From Thermothielavioides terrestris NRRL 8126 (taxonomy: Eukaryota > Ascomycota > Sordariomycetes > Sordariales > Chaetomiaceae): a stretch of 64,000 nt of DNA. Location of the stretch: the NCBI RefSeq assembly GCF_000226115.1, contig NC_016458.1, positions 4,622,001 to 4,686,000 on the forward strand, written 5' to 3'. The position numbers were made by a program, and so were the translations under genes. This document shows positions 1 to 11,939 of this stretch, piece by piece. The stretch's first letter is position 1, and the number at the start of each line of letters is the position of its first letter. The notes under the pieces are model-generated. The model worked only from the letters and a program-made list of their open reading frames with translations, was not told the origin of the DNA and ran no database searches.

Positions 1-17
1 CCTCTTTAACGTCCACC
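1..17. mobile_element. Right terminus of a MITE cut by the window edge
   Basis: The first 17 bases (CCTCTTTAACGTCCACC) are the outer end of the inverted repeat that closes the transposons ending at 23854, 48154 and 56237. The rest of this copy lies outside the window. Its target duplication would be the next 8 bases (18-25), which cannot be verified without the left flank. Confidence 0.8.
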
Positions 18-1057
18 CGCCGGATTGGATGGCCAGCGTAGCCCACCGTGGAGCTTTCTTGGCTTCACCTGCACCGGCGATCCGACGGTGCTTACCTCAT
101 TCTCACGGCTGCTCGCGCATGTCAAGAACAACATCGCCCTCGTCCGTCCCAGCTTCCTTGCATTCCATGATAATACGAAAATGAGCAAGATGGCAAAACA
201 TGTGTGCTGAAACACCAATTCAAGCCCCGGCACCTGCTCGACAAACACGCAACTATCTCCGAACACGAAACTATCTCCGTCTCTGTTTCTGGGCCACTTC
301 GAGCTGCGGTAATTATTCCGTACACAATAGTGTACTGTACATACATACACCGCTGCGTCCCGAGCTCGCCGTGTGCTTTCCCTGCCGTGTTCACGCGGTT
401 CCGCGAGCTGTCAGCGACAGCGAGGGCCAGCAAATGTTGTACCCTCCGGTTATTCCAGAGCACTGTCGAGCGGGAAAGTGGGATACCGCATCGCGTGGCT
501 ATCGGAGTGCGCCAAGCAAGGCACAAGGTTCGGTCTCGTGTTGATGCGGGGGCAACGAAACCGGCCACGTACAACTCCGTACATTAGTGTAGTGTAATAC
601 CGGCCGCGCACTCCGTGCACTTGTGTAATCCGCAGTGTACGTTTTAGGTGGTACGGAGAAGTGGAAGGAATACCCTAGTGTACGGAATACACAGAGCTAG
701 CCGTTCGCAGCGGTCCAAGCAAAGATCCATCCAATCAGCGGGTCACGCGGCTGTCCAGGGGTTGAGGCATCGTGACGAGGGTGACGAGAGTCTCGCCTTC
801 CCTATCGGTTTGCTCAGTTTGCAGTTGCCGGGAAGCCGGATTGGATGCAATTTGGCAGCAGTCGCTTTGGGCTTTCCCGGCCATCTCTGCCTCGAAGCTC
901 TCTGCCCGCCGCAGCGGAATCAACAACAACAAAAACGTCGATTCCAACGCGAGAGTGCATTTATCTCCCCATTGCGCAGCGCCAGCTGCATTGTGTAGAA
1001 TCTGTCTACAGCATTAGCTTTCTGGATCCAACAAATATTCCCGATTTCAGTCTCACG
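18..1057. other. Intergenic, upstream of the DUF7707 gene
   Basis: No credible gene is seen; the open frames here are short and unrelated to known families. Several copies of the ACTCCGTAC/TACGGA-type motif occur near 574, 651 and 681. The stretch 880-1057 probably holds the promoter and 5' leader of the following gene. Confidence 0.5.
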
Positions 1058-1825
1058 ATGCGCCACGCCGTTCTGCTCGTCGCGCTTTCGGCGGTCGGCG
1101 TCGCCAGCGCCCAAAACTTCACCATCAATCCCGGCAGCGTCGACACTTCAACCAAGAGTAAGCACTGCCCAGTTGATCCGCTCACTCCCCGCACGGCCCT
1201 CCACTGACAGCACCTCAGCCAGTTGGTGCAGCGCCGAGTACAACAGTTGCAACCTCCTCTGCGGCGGCAACCTCCTGGCCAACCTCTGCGACGTGGTACG
1301 TGTGAACCGCACAGGTCTGGTCGCTCGGAATGGCGAGTTGACACAGCGCAACAGGACACCCTAAACTACAACTGCACTTGCTCGAACGGCTCTGCGCCTG
1401 GTCTGCAGTACTACACCCAGACCATCCCCACTGTGAGTGCCGCTTGTGCAATGGCGACTCGACCCAGCCGTGCACTTGGCTGACCTCGTCCACAGTTCAT
1501 CTGCGAACAAGCCTACGCCGACTGCATTGCCGCCAACACGGGCAGCTCGCGCGCTCAGGATGACTGCAAGAACAACATCCAGAGCAAGTGCGGCACCCTG
1601 GACCCCAATAAGGTGCAGGCCAGCAGTCCCTCGAGTAGCAGTGCTGGCTCGGGTGCTGGCGCCACTCAAGGCGCCTCCTCTTCCGGTTCTTCGTCTCCGT
1701 CTGCTTCTGCTGCTCAGAGCGCCCCCAGCAGCTCCACTTCGCATGGGGCTGCGCCTACCAATGCTGCCTACATCGGCAACGGCCTCGCCGTGGTTGCCGC
1801 CGGCGTTTTTGCTGCCCTGCTCTAG
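1058..1825 (+). CDS. GPI-anchored DUF7707 cell-surface protein
   Basis: Four exons (1058-1157, 1219-1295, 1355-1432, 1496-1825) give 194 residues. An N-terminal signal peptide with an AQ cleavage site is followed by the cysteine-rich DUF7707 pattern: NPGSV, then SWCSAEYNSC, LLCGG, CDV, NYNCTCSNG, QTIPTFICEQAYADC and the DCKNNIQSKCG region. A Ser/Ala-rich stalk (about residues 130-170) leads to a hydrophobic C-terminal tail (VVAAGVFAALL) typical of a GPI-anchor signal. Introns are 59-63 nt with phase-consistent joins, chosen so that the conserved cysteines stay in frame. DUF7707 proteins are secreted or wall-attached fungal proteins of unknown biochemical function; wall or membrane location is inferred from the signal and GPI tail. 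Confidence 0.85.
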
Positions 1826-2517
1826 TAAGCGTGGCGGTGGGAAAGCGGCCGGCCGATCGCGCACGGCAACCAGCCATTGCGCGCACGGCCGTTGCCGCGT
1901 TGAGCAATGATTCCATTCTTTTGTATCGAATTTGCCTTGATTTCGCTCTGGACGGGCTTTTATATCGGCGACAGCAGGACTCGCAAGTACCTAGCCTCCC
2001 CGCGAGTACTATTGATCCTCGGTACACGGGGCCCTAATGCGCACGAGAAGACGAAGTTCCGGTTGATGACGTCAGGACGAAGGACGACGGGCAGGGCGGG
2101 CGCCTTAATGGAGGGGGCTTGAGGACGGAGTGTTATGGGGGCGGCGTTTAGGAGCTAGAGAAAGCACTATATCCGTTTGCTTTCTAGGTTTGGGTTCCCA
2201 CGGACCTTCTGAGACGTGACATGGTTGTTGAAGCAGGTTGATTAACTTGATTGACCAGCCGGCAGTGTGGACACGGGCCGTCCATTGTTCTGAAGCAATG
2301 TCGGCTTGTCCCTTTGTGCTGATCCGCGACAACCGCTTTGTTTCGAACTCACCGTCGAGTATATTTCACACACTCTTTGGCCCTCCCACTTTCCGGCATC
2401 GCAGCATTGCCAGAGGGAAGATATCGATTGGTCCATATGTCGTTCTGGTCCACTTCCGGTTCCTTCCAAGACAGCCCCGATTTACGCTGGTCGATATCTA
2501 CAACCCAAACAACAACC
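1826..2517. other. Intergenic between the DUF7707 and F-box-like genes
   Basis: No supported gene. The frame used by the next gene stays open upstream to 2338, but the ATG at 2518 sits in a good context (ACAACCATGG) and begins the conserved-looking part, so this stretch is treated as 3' UTR plus promoter. Confidence 0.45.
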
Positions 2518-3852
2518 ATGGCCCCATTCCCCTCCCAACGCTCCCATTCCCATTCCCATTCCCCCTTCCACCTGCCCGCCCCCCTACCCCCCGAAATCCT
2601 CACCTCCATCCTCACGAAACACCTCACCACCCAGCCCGCCTGCGTCCTCGCCCTGTTCTGCCCGGACTGGCACCTCTGCCGCCGCCCCCACCCCGCCTTC
2701 GAGGCTGTCCTGCGCACCACCCGCGTCGACACCTACTACCTCCCCGCGGCTTCCGCTTCCGCTTCCGATGATCAGCCGCAGCAGCGCTGTGGGGCGGCCG
2801 TCGCCACCAGCTTTGACCACTTGCCGGCCGACCATGAGGCGCTGTGTTGTTTGCCTGTGATGCGGGATCCGCGGCGGGGTGTGGGGGCGGAGGCTGCCGA
2901 TGCTGCCGGCGGTGGTAGCGGTGCTGGCGGTACTGGTGGTGGTGGCGGTGATGGTGGTGGTGCTGGCCACGGTGGTGGTGGCGGCGACGATGAGGTGCTG
3001 GGGAGCCGGTTTTTGCACCGCGAGCTAGTCCGTGCGTGGACCGATCGGAACGTGTTCGTGCTGGGACAGAAGGCGAGCCGGGTCGGGCCGCTTTCAGACC
3101 CGATATACGGGGAGGCGTTCAAAGTGATGGTGCTTCTGAGGGAGATGGGAGAGGACGGCGATGTTGGCCGGGTCGTGCCGTTCGAGGATGACTATGTCGA
3201 CGCGGTCGGGCGGGTGTTTGGCATGGATGGCCGGGAGAAGGCGGCGTTGCCGTCCCTTGAGCAAGCGGGCCGGCCGCAGTATGTGTTCCAGAGGCTGCGC
3301 CATCTGGTGGTGAATACCGTGCCGGCGCTGGCGAAGCTGGAGGCACCAGACTTCGGCACCGCGCCCAGCGCGTGGGACGCTGCCGCCGTTCTCAACATGA
3401 TCTACATCGACGAGAGGCTGGACTATGAGCGCCGCGCGAACCTGCTGCTCAGGTGGGGCGCAATGGAGCGGCTTGAGTCGCTCTGCCTCGACCTGAGGGG
3501 CTACAGCCTGCCGAACACGAAGTACCTCTTCGACGAGGACATTGTGAGGCTCGCGTCGTCGCTTTCCGAGAAGGGCCTGAGCCTGTTAGTCATTGCCGGG
3601 TTGAGGTCGTATAGGTATTACGGCAACCCAGACCCGCTGACCATTGAGGAGGTTGAGCGAGGATCGTGGGACGCCAGAAGGAAAGCGTGGGTGGATGAGG
3701 AAAGGGGGCGGCGCATCAATTGGTGGAAGATGTTCAAGGGCGCAGTTAGGCCCGGAGGGCGCCTTGTCTTCGTCGACAAGGATGGTGATGACGGCAACGG
3801 ATGGAGGCCGCTGCGCCCTGTTGATCGGCCCAGAGCGATGCAGGGCAGTTGA
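2518..3852 (+). CDS. Hypothetical protein with an F-box-like N terminus
   Basis: Uninterrupted 444-residue frame from the ATG at 2518; an in-frame upstream start at 2338 would add 60 residues without domain-like content. After a Ser/His run (SHSHSHS) comes LPPEILTSILTKHL, which resembles the first helix of an F-box (LPxEIL). A Gly-rich, low-complexity loop of about 40 residues spans roughly 2905-2985. The C-terminal 250 residues are well ordered, with WDAAAVLNMIYIDERLDYERR and LESLCLDLRGYS, a pattern seen in fungal F-box-type proteins that lack recognisable repeats. If the F-box is real the protein would bind Skp1 in an SCF ubiquitin ligase; that is inference. Otherwise it is an orphan fungal protein. 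Confidence 0.6.
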   Translation: MAPFPSQRSHSHSHSPFHLPAPLPPEILTSILTKHLTTQPACVLALFCPDWHLCRRPHPAFEAVLRTTRVDTYYLPAASASASDDQPQQRCGAAVATSFDHLPADHEALCCLPVMRDPRRGVGAEAADAAGGGSGAGGTGGGGGDGGGAGHGGGGGDDEVLGSRFLHRELVRAWTDRNVFVLGQKASRVGPLSDPIYGEAFKVMVLLREMGEDGDVGRVVPFEDDYVDAVGRVFGMDGREKAALPSLEQAGRPQYVFQRLRHLVVNTVPALAKLEAPDFGTAPSAWDAAAVLNMIYIDERLDYERRANLLLRWGAMERLESLCLDLRGYSLPNTKYLFDEDIVRLASSLSEKGLSLLVIAGLRSYRYYGNPDPLTIEEVERGSWDARRKAWVDEERGRRINWWKMFKGAVRPGGRLVFVDKDGDDGNGWRPLRPVDRPRAMQGS

Positions 3853-5485
3853 GGCGCATTGCACAAGCCTCTACGTCTCTCTGCAGGCCTCGGAATGTTT
3901 ATGTGTGCTTAGGTATGATACACTCACCCAAGATGTAGTAACTATTCGCGTGCTACGATATCTTTGCCACGACTCCCGTCTTTTTGCCTTCCATGTCGAC
4001 ACTTAGCCTTCGGTTTTTTGGTTTTTTTCTGGCACAGAGTACACGTAGTGTCAAGGCGTCAGGTGCACGATAGTTCAACACACGCAGCTCGGTAAGCGAA
4101 TCTATAGCATGTGGAAATCTGCTCTGACCACACTCTTCTCGAGTATAAATTGCGAGCCGGCCTCCCCCCAAGGTCGCCTCCGTTCTTCCTCCGACACCTT
4201 CTCGCGGCATCCAACACCGATAGCACCAGGCAACGCCAACCCCTGAGCGCAAACCCCCTGCCGGCGCCGCCGAGCGAGATCTGCCTGCCTAGATCACCCC
4301 AGCGCCGCGGGCACTAGCCGCTGGTACGGCAGAGAGTGCCCGCCGCGGTGACAGCGGGCAGCCGCCGGCACCGGTCCGGAGCGCGAGTGCACGACGCTCG
4401 AGCGCGTCGCCGGCGAGACCCCCTCCTCACATCCCCGTTCCCCCCACACAGGCATGGCTGGCCGGCAATCGAACCGAACCGTACGCGCTGGCTCCCCGGC
4501 CCTTGCTGCCGCCCCCGCCTCCCTCTCCTCCGCCGCACTTGCATAAGCCTTGCCTGGCGATATATGGAGGAAGAGCAGCAAGCAGGAAAACGACGGCACC
4601 GGACGTACTACGAATAACAGCATGCTACGTCATTGGATCGGTGGAGCGAATGGGAAGGTGGACTGGTTAGTAGGTGCTGGAAGAGGTTGCTGAAGGAGCT
4701 GGAGGGGTTTGGAAAGATGGATGGGGTTGGGGATGCTGCGAGGGTCTGTGGGATTTGGGAGGCCTTTTCACTCGGGTACTATCCAGAGTGATCTGTACAG
4801 TACAAAAGGGGCGCGTTGGGGGAGGGGAGGGCGCGGGGGGAAGGGGGAAGAAGAAGGATTAGGGAGTGGTATCATAGCCTGCCAGCCGTACACGGGCTGC
4901 ATCCAGCGTCCTTAGCTGCCTCCTGGTGTGTAAGAAATGACGGGCATCTTTCCACAATGAGTGACAAAGTCTCGTGTGCTGTCAAGTGTTCCTTGCTCGA
5001 GAGAGCAGAGCCTCAGTTAGCAACCAAAGTTGTTCCAAACGTGTAGGCGGCTTGTGAGGGAGGAAGTCAAACAATTGACCCCACGAAGAAATGGGGTCTC
5101 TTTCCCCGATGAGAAACCGTCGATGGAACATATCTGAGAGGCGGTGTTCGCCCGTCATCAGCGGCAAGTTCCGGAACAGCCGCCCAACAAAACTCCAGAA
5201 GCGTCACACAGAGTGAGGTCGTGCCACACGGAGAAGATAAAGCAGCACACAATGACGTAGATATGCGGCGGTTAGGGAAACTTTGTTTCGGCGATCAAAC
5301 ACCGCGACCTGGAAGCGCCGGGCCCGGGTCGCAGCCGGGTTTTGGGGGACCTGACAAGTGCCGTGCCAGGTTCCGGCTTCTTGATCGACCGAGAGTTGCA
5401 ACCCGGCCGGGACATCTCCCGCAGACCAGGAATGCCGGCCGGTTGAGGCGGCCGTGACCGGGAAATCGCAGTTCACCTTACTTAC
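3853..5485. other. Intergenic, 1.6 kb without a recognised gene
   Basis: GC-rich sequence with short unsupported frames only. A GA/G-rich stretch lies near 4800-4860. The last 8 bases (TTACTTAC, 5478-5485) are the left target duplication of the transposon island that follows. Confidence 0.45.
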
Positions 5486-5522
5486 GGTCGTCGTTAAAGA
5501 GGTCCCGCCAAGACTAATTTCC

Positions 5523-6950
5523 GGCCCCTGTCAACGCCACCCCCCCACCACAACTCGAAGTACTGCAATAGTACCGGCAGGGGGTCTTCGCGTATGTTCT
5601 AGGGTGTAGTGCGCTTAAAGGTAGGTAACAGCGCGCTTACGCTACGGGCTAGCTATAGGCTATCGCCGTATCTACGCTATATTAGTTAAGTCTATGTAGT
5701 AGGTGATATAACCTACTTTAGAGCTACTACTATCTTGCTATATAAGAATAGGTTATATATAGAGGCTATAGCTAGGCTAGGAAAGTATAAGACTAACTGT
5801 ATTTGACCTAGGTAAAGTCTAGCTAGCTACTAGGTAGTAGTAAAAATATATTAAAATAAAAGAATTAAACTTAAATATCTATATCCGCTTTACCTTTATT
5901 CTTACTTATATTCTTACTACCTTTCCTATCCTAAATTTTCCTATATTATACTAATTAGCTACTAGCTAGCTATAAAGTAGAGGTATAGTATATTTATAAT
6001 ATTCTACTTAATATTCTTAAGGTGCCTATATATCTAGGCTAGGGCTTTAGTATATCGCTTAGCCTCCTTTAAAGTATCTCGAGCTAGCTAGGCTAACTCC
6101 TCGGTAGCGGTAGCTAGCCGTTTAGCAGCTATAGCCTAGCGCTCCGCCGCTAGAGCGACTCTCTCCTTAATACTCTACTTAGGCTTAGCCCTAGTAAGCA
6201 AGAGGTGAGCTATAGAGGCGGCAAGAGCGCTAGACGTAGGTATATTAGCGCTAGCTAAAGGTAGGGTAGCGGTAGTCTCCTTATATATTATACCTTTTAG
6301 TACTAGTTAGTTAGGTATAAATATAAGGTAGCTATAGAGCTATATAGCTTATAAATGGTTGTAACTAAACGCCTATCCTACGCCTTAAGGTCGGTAGATA
6401 GGGGCTTATCCTTATTGACTTCGAGGACTTGCTTATACTATTTAATAATCTCTAGCTAAATTATAGAGGGTAGCTACTAGTAGCTCGTTAGCACTAGACT
6501 AATAGTTGTTTATTAGTTAATGTTACTTATAAAAATGTAGGATTTAGTATAGCCTTATTTAATATACTCCTAGTATATATTGCTTAGATCTATATACTAG
6601 TTAGCGAATATAAACCTAATATATTAAAAAATATAATATTATACTTACTCTCTTAGAAGTAGTAGGCCTATATATCTTTATTATAAATATATATAATATA
6701 GACTATATATAGCACCGCCTATACCTCACTATAGTTAGGCTCCTCCTTCTTCCTTTTAGCTTACCTAACGTTAGCTAGCTACTAACTAGTATCTAAATAG
6801 TACTCTTTACTAAAGACTTTGTACCTAAGGACCTAGCTAGGCGCTTCTAAAGGTTGTTAGGTATAATTAGCTTAGACTTGCCCTTGTTAGCGAGGGTAGT
6901 AGGGATAGTGGGGGCGGTAGGGGCGGGGGGGGCGGGGGGAGTAGGGGGGG
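5523..6950. other. AT-rich left arm of the MULE, coding content degraded
   Basis: Dense in TAGCTA/CTAGCTAG and TATA. On the minus strand around 6640-6900 a frame with scattered TAG/TAA stops reads as a Lys/Glu-rich protein segment, suggesting a second element gene lost to RIP. I cannot assign a function. Confidence 0.4.
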
Positions 6951-7440
6951 CTAGCTACTTGCTAGTAGCATTCTTATTACTAGTACTAGTGTTAGTAGTG
7001 GTAGTAGGCGTAAGGCGTATATAGGAGCGCTACTGCTATTGGCTAGGGGCAGTAGGGGCTAGGGGGGCGGGGGGGGCTAGCTACTTACTAGTAGTGTTCT
7101 TACTATTAGTACTAGTGTTAGTAGTAGTAATAGGCGTAGAATATATAGGGTAGGCATAGAAGTGCTACTATTGCTAGCTAGGGGCGGCGAGAGGGGTAGT
7201 AGCTAGGGTGGAGGAGGTGGTAGGAGCTAGCTACTCGCTAGTAGCGCCTTCGTTGGTAGTAGTGGTAGTAGTGGTGGTAGGTATAGGGCGTATAGGGTGT
7301 ACAGAGCGGGGCCAAAGGCGCTACTGCTACTAGTCAATAGTGGCGAGAGGGTTGGCGACGGGGGCTAGGGGGGTAGCGAGAGTTAGCTACTTGCTAGTAG
7401 TAGGAGCGTCGTTATTAGTAGTAGTAGAGGGGTTGTTCTC
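6951..7440. repeat. Degenerate tandem array of 125-155-bp G-rich units
   Basis: Four units start with a TAGCTACT-type core at about 6951, 7077, 7227 and 7383. Each runs through a TAGTAG-rich stretch to a GCTACTGCTA-like block and a G-run of up to 8 G. On the minus strand the G-runs read as Pro/Thr/Ala-rich coding. It lies between the left terminal repeat and the transposase C-terminal fragment, so it is probably part of a second element gene or a subterminal repeat. Confidence 0.6.
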
Positions 7441-8289
7441 CTTATATAGCTCTATATCGTTATATTTAAAGTTGCTATATAATTTAATTAGCTACTGCTA
7501 ATTGTAATACTATTGCGATTTTGACTGATTTTTCGACTTAACCAACTTATAGAGTATATAAAAAGTGTAGATTAAAGCTATAATGTAGCTAATTAGCTTC
7601 CTAGCGATAGCGACGATGGAAATAGCTTTAAATCAACTTATATAATAGTAGCGTAGGCGCGTAGGTAGGTGGCAATAGCTATAGCTATAAGGTTGGAAGA
7701 AGGAAAGAAAGAAGAAGTAGGCAAAAGGCTCTAGAGTAGTAGAAAAAGCTGTAGCCTATATACCTATATAGTTCTCAAAGAATCGAAGGTTTTAATATCA
7801 ACTACGTTAAGTAAACATTGTTTATTTTTTAAAATTTATCTAACTATAAAGTATCTAAACTAGTAGCAGAATAGCAGCTAACTAGCACCTCCTCTATACT
7901 TATATTCCTTCCCTAGTTTCTCTATAAAGCTAAGCTTAGGGGTTGGGATGAAATTTTTATTTGTCTACGATTTTATATAGTGTTGAGCCTGCTTTTAGAA
8001 ACTTCGATCAACTCTATAAAGTTCGTCCTAGGGCTAAGACTTAGACTACTAGTAACACTTGCTATATCTTAGTATTGTAGAAACTCCTTTCTAAACGTGC
8101 TAATTGGCTAGGAACTGAGTAACTCGCTTATAGTCTAGTAGCTAGCTAGCTACTAATTATCTAACTTCTAGCTATTAGTTATTATAAAGTTCTTTGAAGT
8201 TGGAGGTAGGAATAAGGACGTAAAGTAGTATAGTCTAGTAGCTAGCTAGCACTCAACTAAAGAACTGTATATTACTACTTATTGCTAAG
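7441..8289. other. AT-rich transposon interior, no assignable gene
   Basis: RIP-like sequence between the tandem array and the transposase fragment. Only short broken frames are visible; nothing recognisable on either strand. Confidence 0.4.
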
Positions 8290-8722
8290 ATATAAACGAA
8301 GGAATATCTAACCCCTGAACCTATTGCAGATCCTCCTAAACCCTGCCTAACAGCTTCCCTAGAATATAGTTGAGATCCTCTTATAAGCTATATATTACCT
8401 ATATATTATCCTAGATCCTATATATCGTAGTTTATAGCAATTGTATTAGCTCCTAGACCTATAGGAATAGCTGCCAATTGATAGAGACCTCGTCTAAGCT
8501 AGTAAGATCTATTGGCTATAGAACGACGTTATAGTATATCCTAAACCCCTTCGCTTCTAAGATGCTAACTAACTACTAGAAGTGCTTTGGCTATAACAAG
8601 TTCGTCAACAAATAATAATGCTAGATATATAAGCAGGGGAGTAACTAGCTCCTAAACTATATATACCTATAGCAAGGGATACTAACCAGCTCTAGAATTA
8701 GGGTATCCTACAAGAGCTAAGC
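8290..8722 (-). pseudogene. MULE-type transposase, C-terminal fragment
   Basis: Read on the minus strand, one frame persists across this stretch if TAG is taken as mutated TGG or CAG. It contains LVSIPCYRYI and a second Cys-containing LLPC segment, like the SWIM-type zinc-binding region near the C terminus of Mutator-like transposases. The fragment is separated from the rest of the gene by the gypsy insertion; the 5-bp TAAGC at 8718-8722 is the duplicated target. It is non-functional, with many in-frame stops. Confidence 0.55.
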
Positions 8723-8970
8723 TATTACACGCCGATGGTCCTCGGTGACTATCTGACGGTAAACGTGTGAGGGTAAGAAAGATCAATGCCTCTCAGCCTC
8801 GTCAGCTAATAAAGCGGCACTCCTAAACACTAGTATATATCACAAAAGTATATTGATACAGTCTAGTTCTCTACGAAGGGGTTATAGGCGAGGTCCCTCT
8901 TTTAAAGGAACACTCGTCACCCCTAACCGCGGTACAGTTATAGGTACCCTTGTTACAATTACATGTAACA
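8723..8970 (-). repeat. 3' LTR of the gypsy element
   Basis: A 248-bp direct repeat of 19064-19311. In plus orientation it begins TATTACACG, where the canonical TG has probably become TA by a transition, and ends TGTAACA. The internal block GAAGGGGTTATAGGCGAGG is shared by both LTRs. Confidence 0.9.
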
Positions 8971-11400
8971 AGTGCCTAGGAATAAGAAGAAAAGATAGTG
9001 TCCTCGCTATCATTATAGAACTCAATACAAGGTGAAGGAAAGTATAGAAAGGAAGGAAACTAGTCTACATTATACCCTATACAAGATTTCTATATTCGTT
9101 ATCCTAGCCTATAGCTAAGTCCTCTATTATAATATATTTATTCATTTGTTCTATTTGTCGAGATCGACTATATTATCGCTAGTATATAGGTCGTCTTTAC
9201 TAGGCTTAGACGTTTTTACAACTATCTTACGCTTAGCGGATATTAGCGCCTTTCTAGTCCTTTTAGTAAGGCGCGTTGGCGTCTCCTACTCTTTATCGTC
9301 GCTAGTGACCTTATGTTAACGCTTAGTAGTAGCGGCTCCGGTCGATTTAGCTTCTGAAGTAGAGTAAGTACTTTTATTGCGCTAAATCTATAACGTCTTA
9401 GCTAACGTCGTTAGAGCAACTACTGATATAGTTTTAGCAACGTATACTTTAATGGGCGTTTTCTATATAGGCGGCTATATAGTCTTAATAAAATGCGCTA
9501 TTGTTGCAATTATAGTTTAGCTACCTTTAGGTTCTAGTTCTTAGCACTTGACGGATTGGATAGTCGTAGTAGTCTGCTTTATATTTTCTACTATATTAGG
9601 AGTCGTGCCTAGTACAACTATATAGGCCTTAAGGATTGTTATATAGCGTTCAAGGTCTTATACACACTTCGATAAACTTATATAGATGATATCTTATATA
9701 TCGCTAGTTATATATATAACTATATCGACGTTCTTACGAAGCTCGTTGTCTATATAGTAGAGTTCTATTATAGTCTTGTCGTAGACTTGCTATATATCGC
9801 TAATCTTCTTGATCTAATAATAGTACATTTTATTTAAATCGCCCTAGAAGGCAAAGGTGTCTAGCTCTATATAACCGGCGTTCCTATTTACATCTATAGC
9901 GCCGATATATCTTATAGATTCTATAGCGACGTTCTCGACTTCCTTAATATATATTCAGTACTTCTATACGAAATACAATAGGTCTTTGGTAAACGCTTGT
10001 ATAGTCTTTATATTAGCCTAAAGGGATTTGATAGCAACGTCGTTTATAGTAACTATATAACTAGTACCGCTTGCTATATCTATAGCTTTAGTATTGTTGT
10101 AGTATACTAGGCCAAGCTCTACTAACATTGTATTAATAGACGGGTTGCCCTCCCCTTTAGGCAATATATACTATAAGACGAGGATCTCGATAGCAGTCGA
10201 TATATAGCTTATAATCACTATTCTAGTCTTCTAGAACTCCTTAAAGGCCTTTTTAACTATGCCTTTGATCTTACAGATATATAAGTTATAAGCGAAGCTA
10301 GCTAGTTTGTCACTAGGATCTTTTTTCGAGACTATACAATAGAATTTAGCGAACTACATTGTAAGCTTAGCTATATATTCTTCGTTATAGCCGAAGTCTA
10401 CGTATATATAGGCGAATACCTCGCTTATAGTAGCGATATACTTGTTTACAGCTTTCGTAGAGCGACAGGAATAACTATAGGACATATAGGTCTCTTATAG
10501 CTCTAGAATACAATATAGCTCTATAGCTACGTCCTCTTTGTCGTTTATATAATTAGCCTCGTCGTTGTCCAAGGTATCCTAGTCGTTATCGCTTACAACT
10601 ACTTCGTTATCGAATATAATATATATAGCTTACTAAGGCTCTTTACATTATATATAGGCGGTTACAACGTTATCGATGTCGGGATACTAGATCCTAGGTA
10701 TACGTTGAAGAGGTTGTTCTCCCTCTATATATTTATAAATGAGAAGAGCGTCGAGGTACTCTTATACTATATCGCTATCTAGCGCTTCCTTATAGTCCTT
10801 AATGACTTTAGGCTTATCGTCTAGAATGACAATAGGGCCTAAGATAGTAGCTTGCTCCTATTCCTTATATATAGTTTCTAAACTGTTCTAGATCGCTCTA
10901 GCTATATCAGCTTTCTTAGTAGCTATTATTTCGTTGTTATAGGCAGCTCTAGTAGCAACGTCCTTGGTTATAGTCTAGTAGGATATATATATTTCTATAG
11001 TGTATAAAGGGGTATCGAGTATATTAGCGACCTTCGTAGTACCTCCTACTTGCTTTATAGCGAGGTAGGCACTCTCTCTTTTTTAGGTATCGGTAGTATA
11101 GGTTTTAACAGAAATCTTTTATATATAGGGAGGCATTCTATATACAACGAAGGCTAGTTAGGTATCTCCCTTAGTAATATCGATATAATTGTGTTTAAGC
11201 GCTTTACTATTTAATAACGTTAGCGAGCTAAGAGAATCGACTATATAGTCGCCTCTATCGTTGATATAGGCACTATAAGAATATACAACGGATTGTTTTA
11301 AGTCGTAAATATAGTATAAGCGTATACCGACTAACAGTAGCTCGTATAAATGTATATAGCTCAATAATAAGAAGGTTTGACAATCAATTATATAGCGAAT
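8971..11400 (-). pseudogene. Extra degraded ORF between pol and the 3' LTR of the gypsy element
   Basis: On the minus strand, from about 11400 to 9150, one frame reads coherently if TAG/TAA are treated as mutated Trp/Gln codons. An N-terminal part is clean of stops at 11158-11364. A middle part near 10500-10620 is acidic (Asp/Glu/Asn-rich), and the C-terminal part near 9180-9400 is Lys/Arg/Ser/Thr-rich. I do not recognise a family. It could be an accessory ORF of the retroelement, or coding sequence of an older nested insertion, but I saw no second pair of terminal repeats bounding it. Confidence 0.45.
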
Positions 11401-11850
11401 ATAAATAACTACGATAAGGAATTGTTAGGGAAGATAGGTACATTGAGGTTGATATATAAAAAGAAAGGAAATTGTAGTAGCCTACGTTGGGCTATTCTAG
11501 AAGTAAACAAAAACAATAGTATAGTGCCTATAGCCGATAAACAGTATTACTATCTAGCAGTGGCTAGAGAATAGAACATTGTGCCCTCGAGGCTTGAAGC
11601 CCTATACCTTTATAGCAATAGAATAGCTTTCCCTAACCATTTGTAGGTCAAGGTCAATAGCGAATCTAGATATAGGAAAACTGAAATAAGCAAAGTGCTT
11701 AACAAACTAAATAACTACGGTTTTATAACTAAAAGCGTTGGTAATATCTAAGTAAAGGGTAAAGAGAAGAAAAACTAGGAGATCTATAAGATAAAGGACA
11801 GCGCTTATACGTCTAATAGTAATATAATGGTGATAGATATACTAAAGTGA
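11377..11850 (+). pseudogene. Plus-strand degraded ORF inside the gypsy element
   Basis: An open frame 11377-11574 (65 codons, no ATG; it starts at TTG) continues to about 11850 in the same frame with only a few TAG stops at plausible Trp positions. The text is Lys/Asn/Ile-rich and includes RLEALYLYSN and KVLNKLNNYGFI, the latter reminiscent of a small helical DNA-binding fold. It runs opposite to pol. Family unknown; it may be chance in AT-rich sequence. Confidence 0.3.
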
Positions 11851-11939
11851 ACGTATTCTAACAAGGAAAGTATAAACAAATAAAAGGAAGAGAAGGAAAT
11901 AGGAAAGAAGGAAAGAGAAAGAGAAAGTCAATAACAGTA

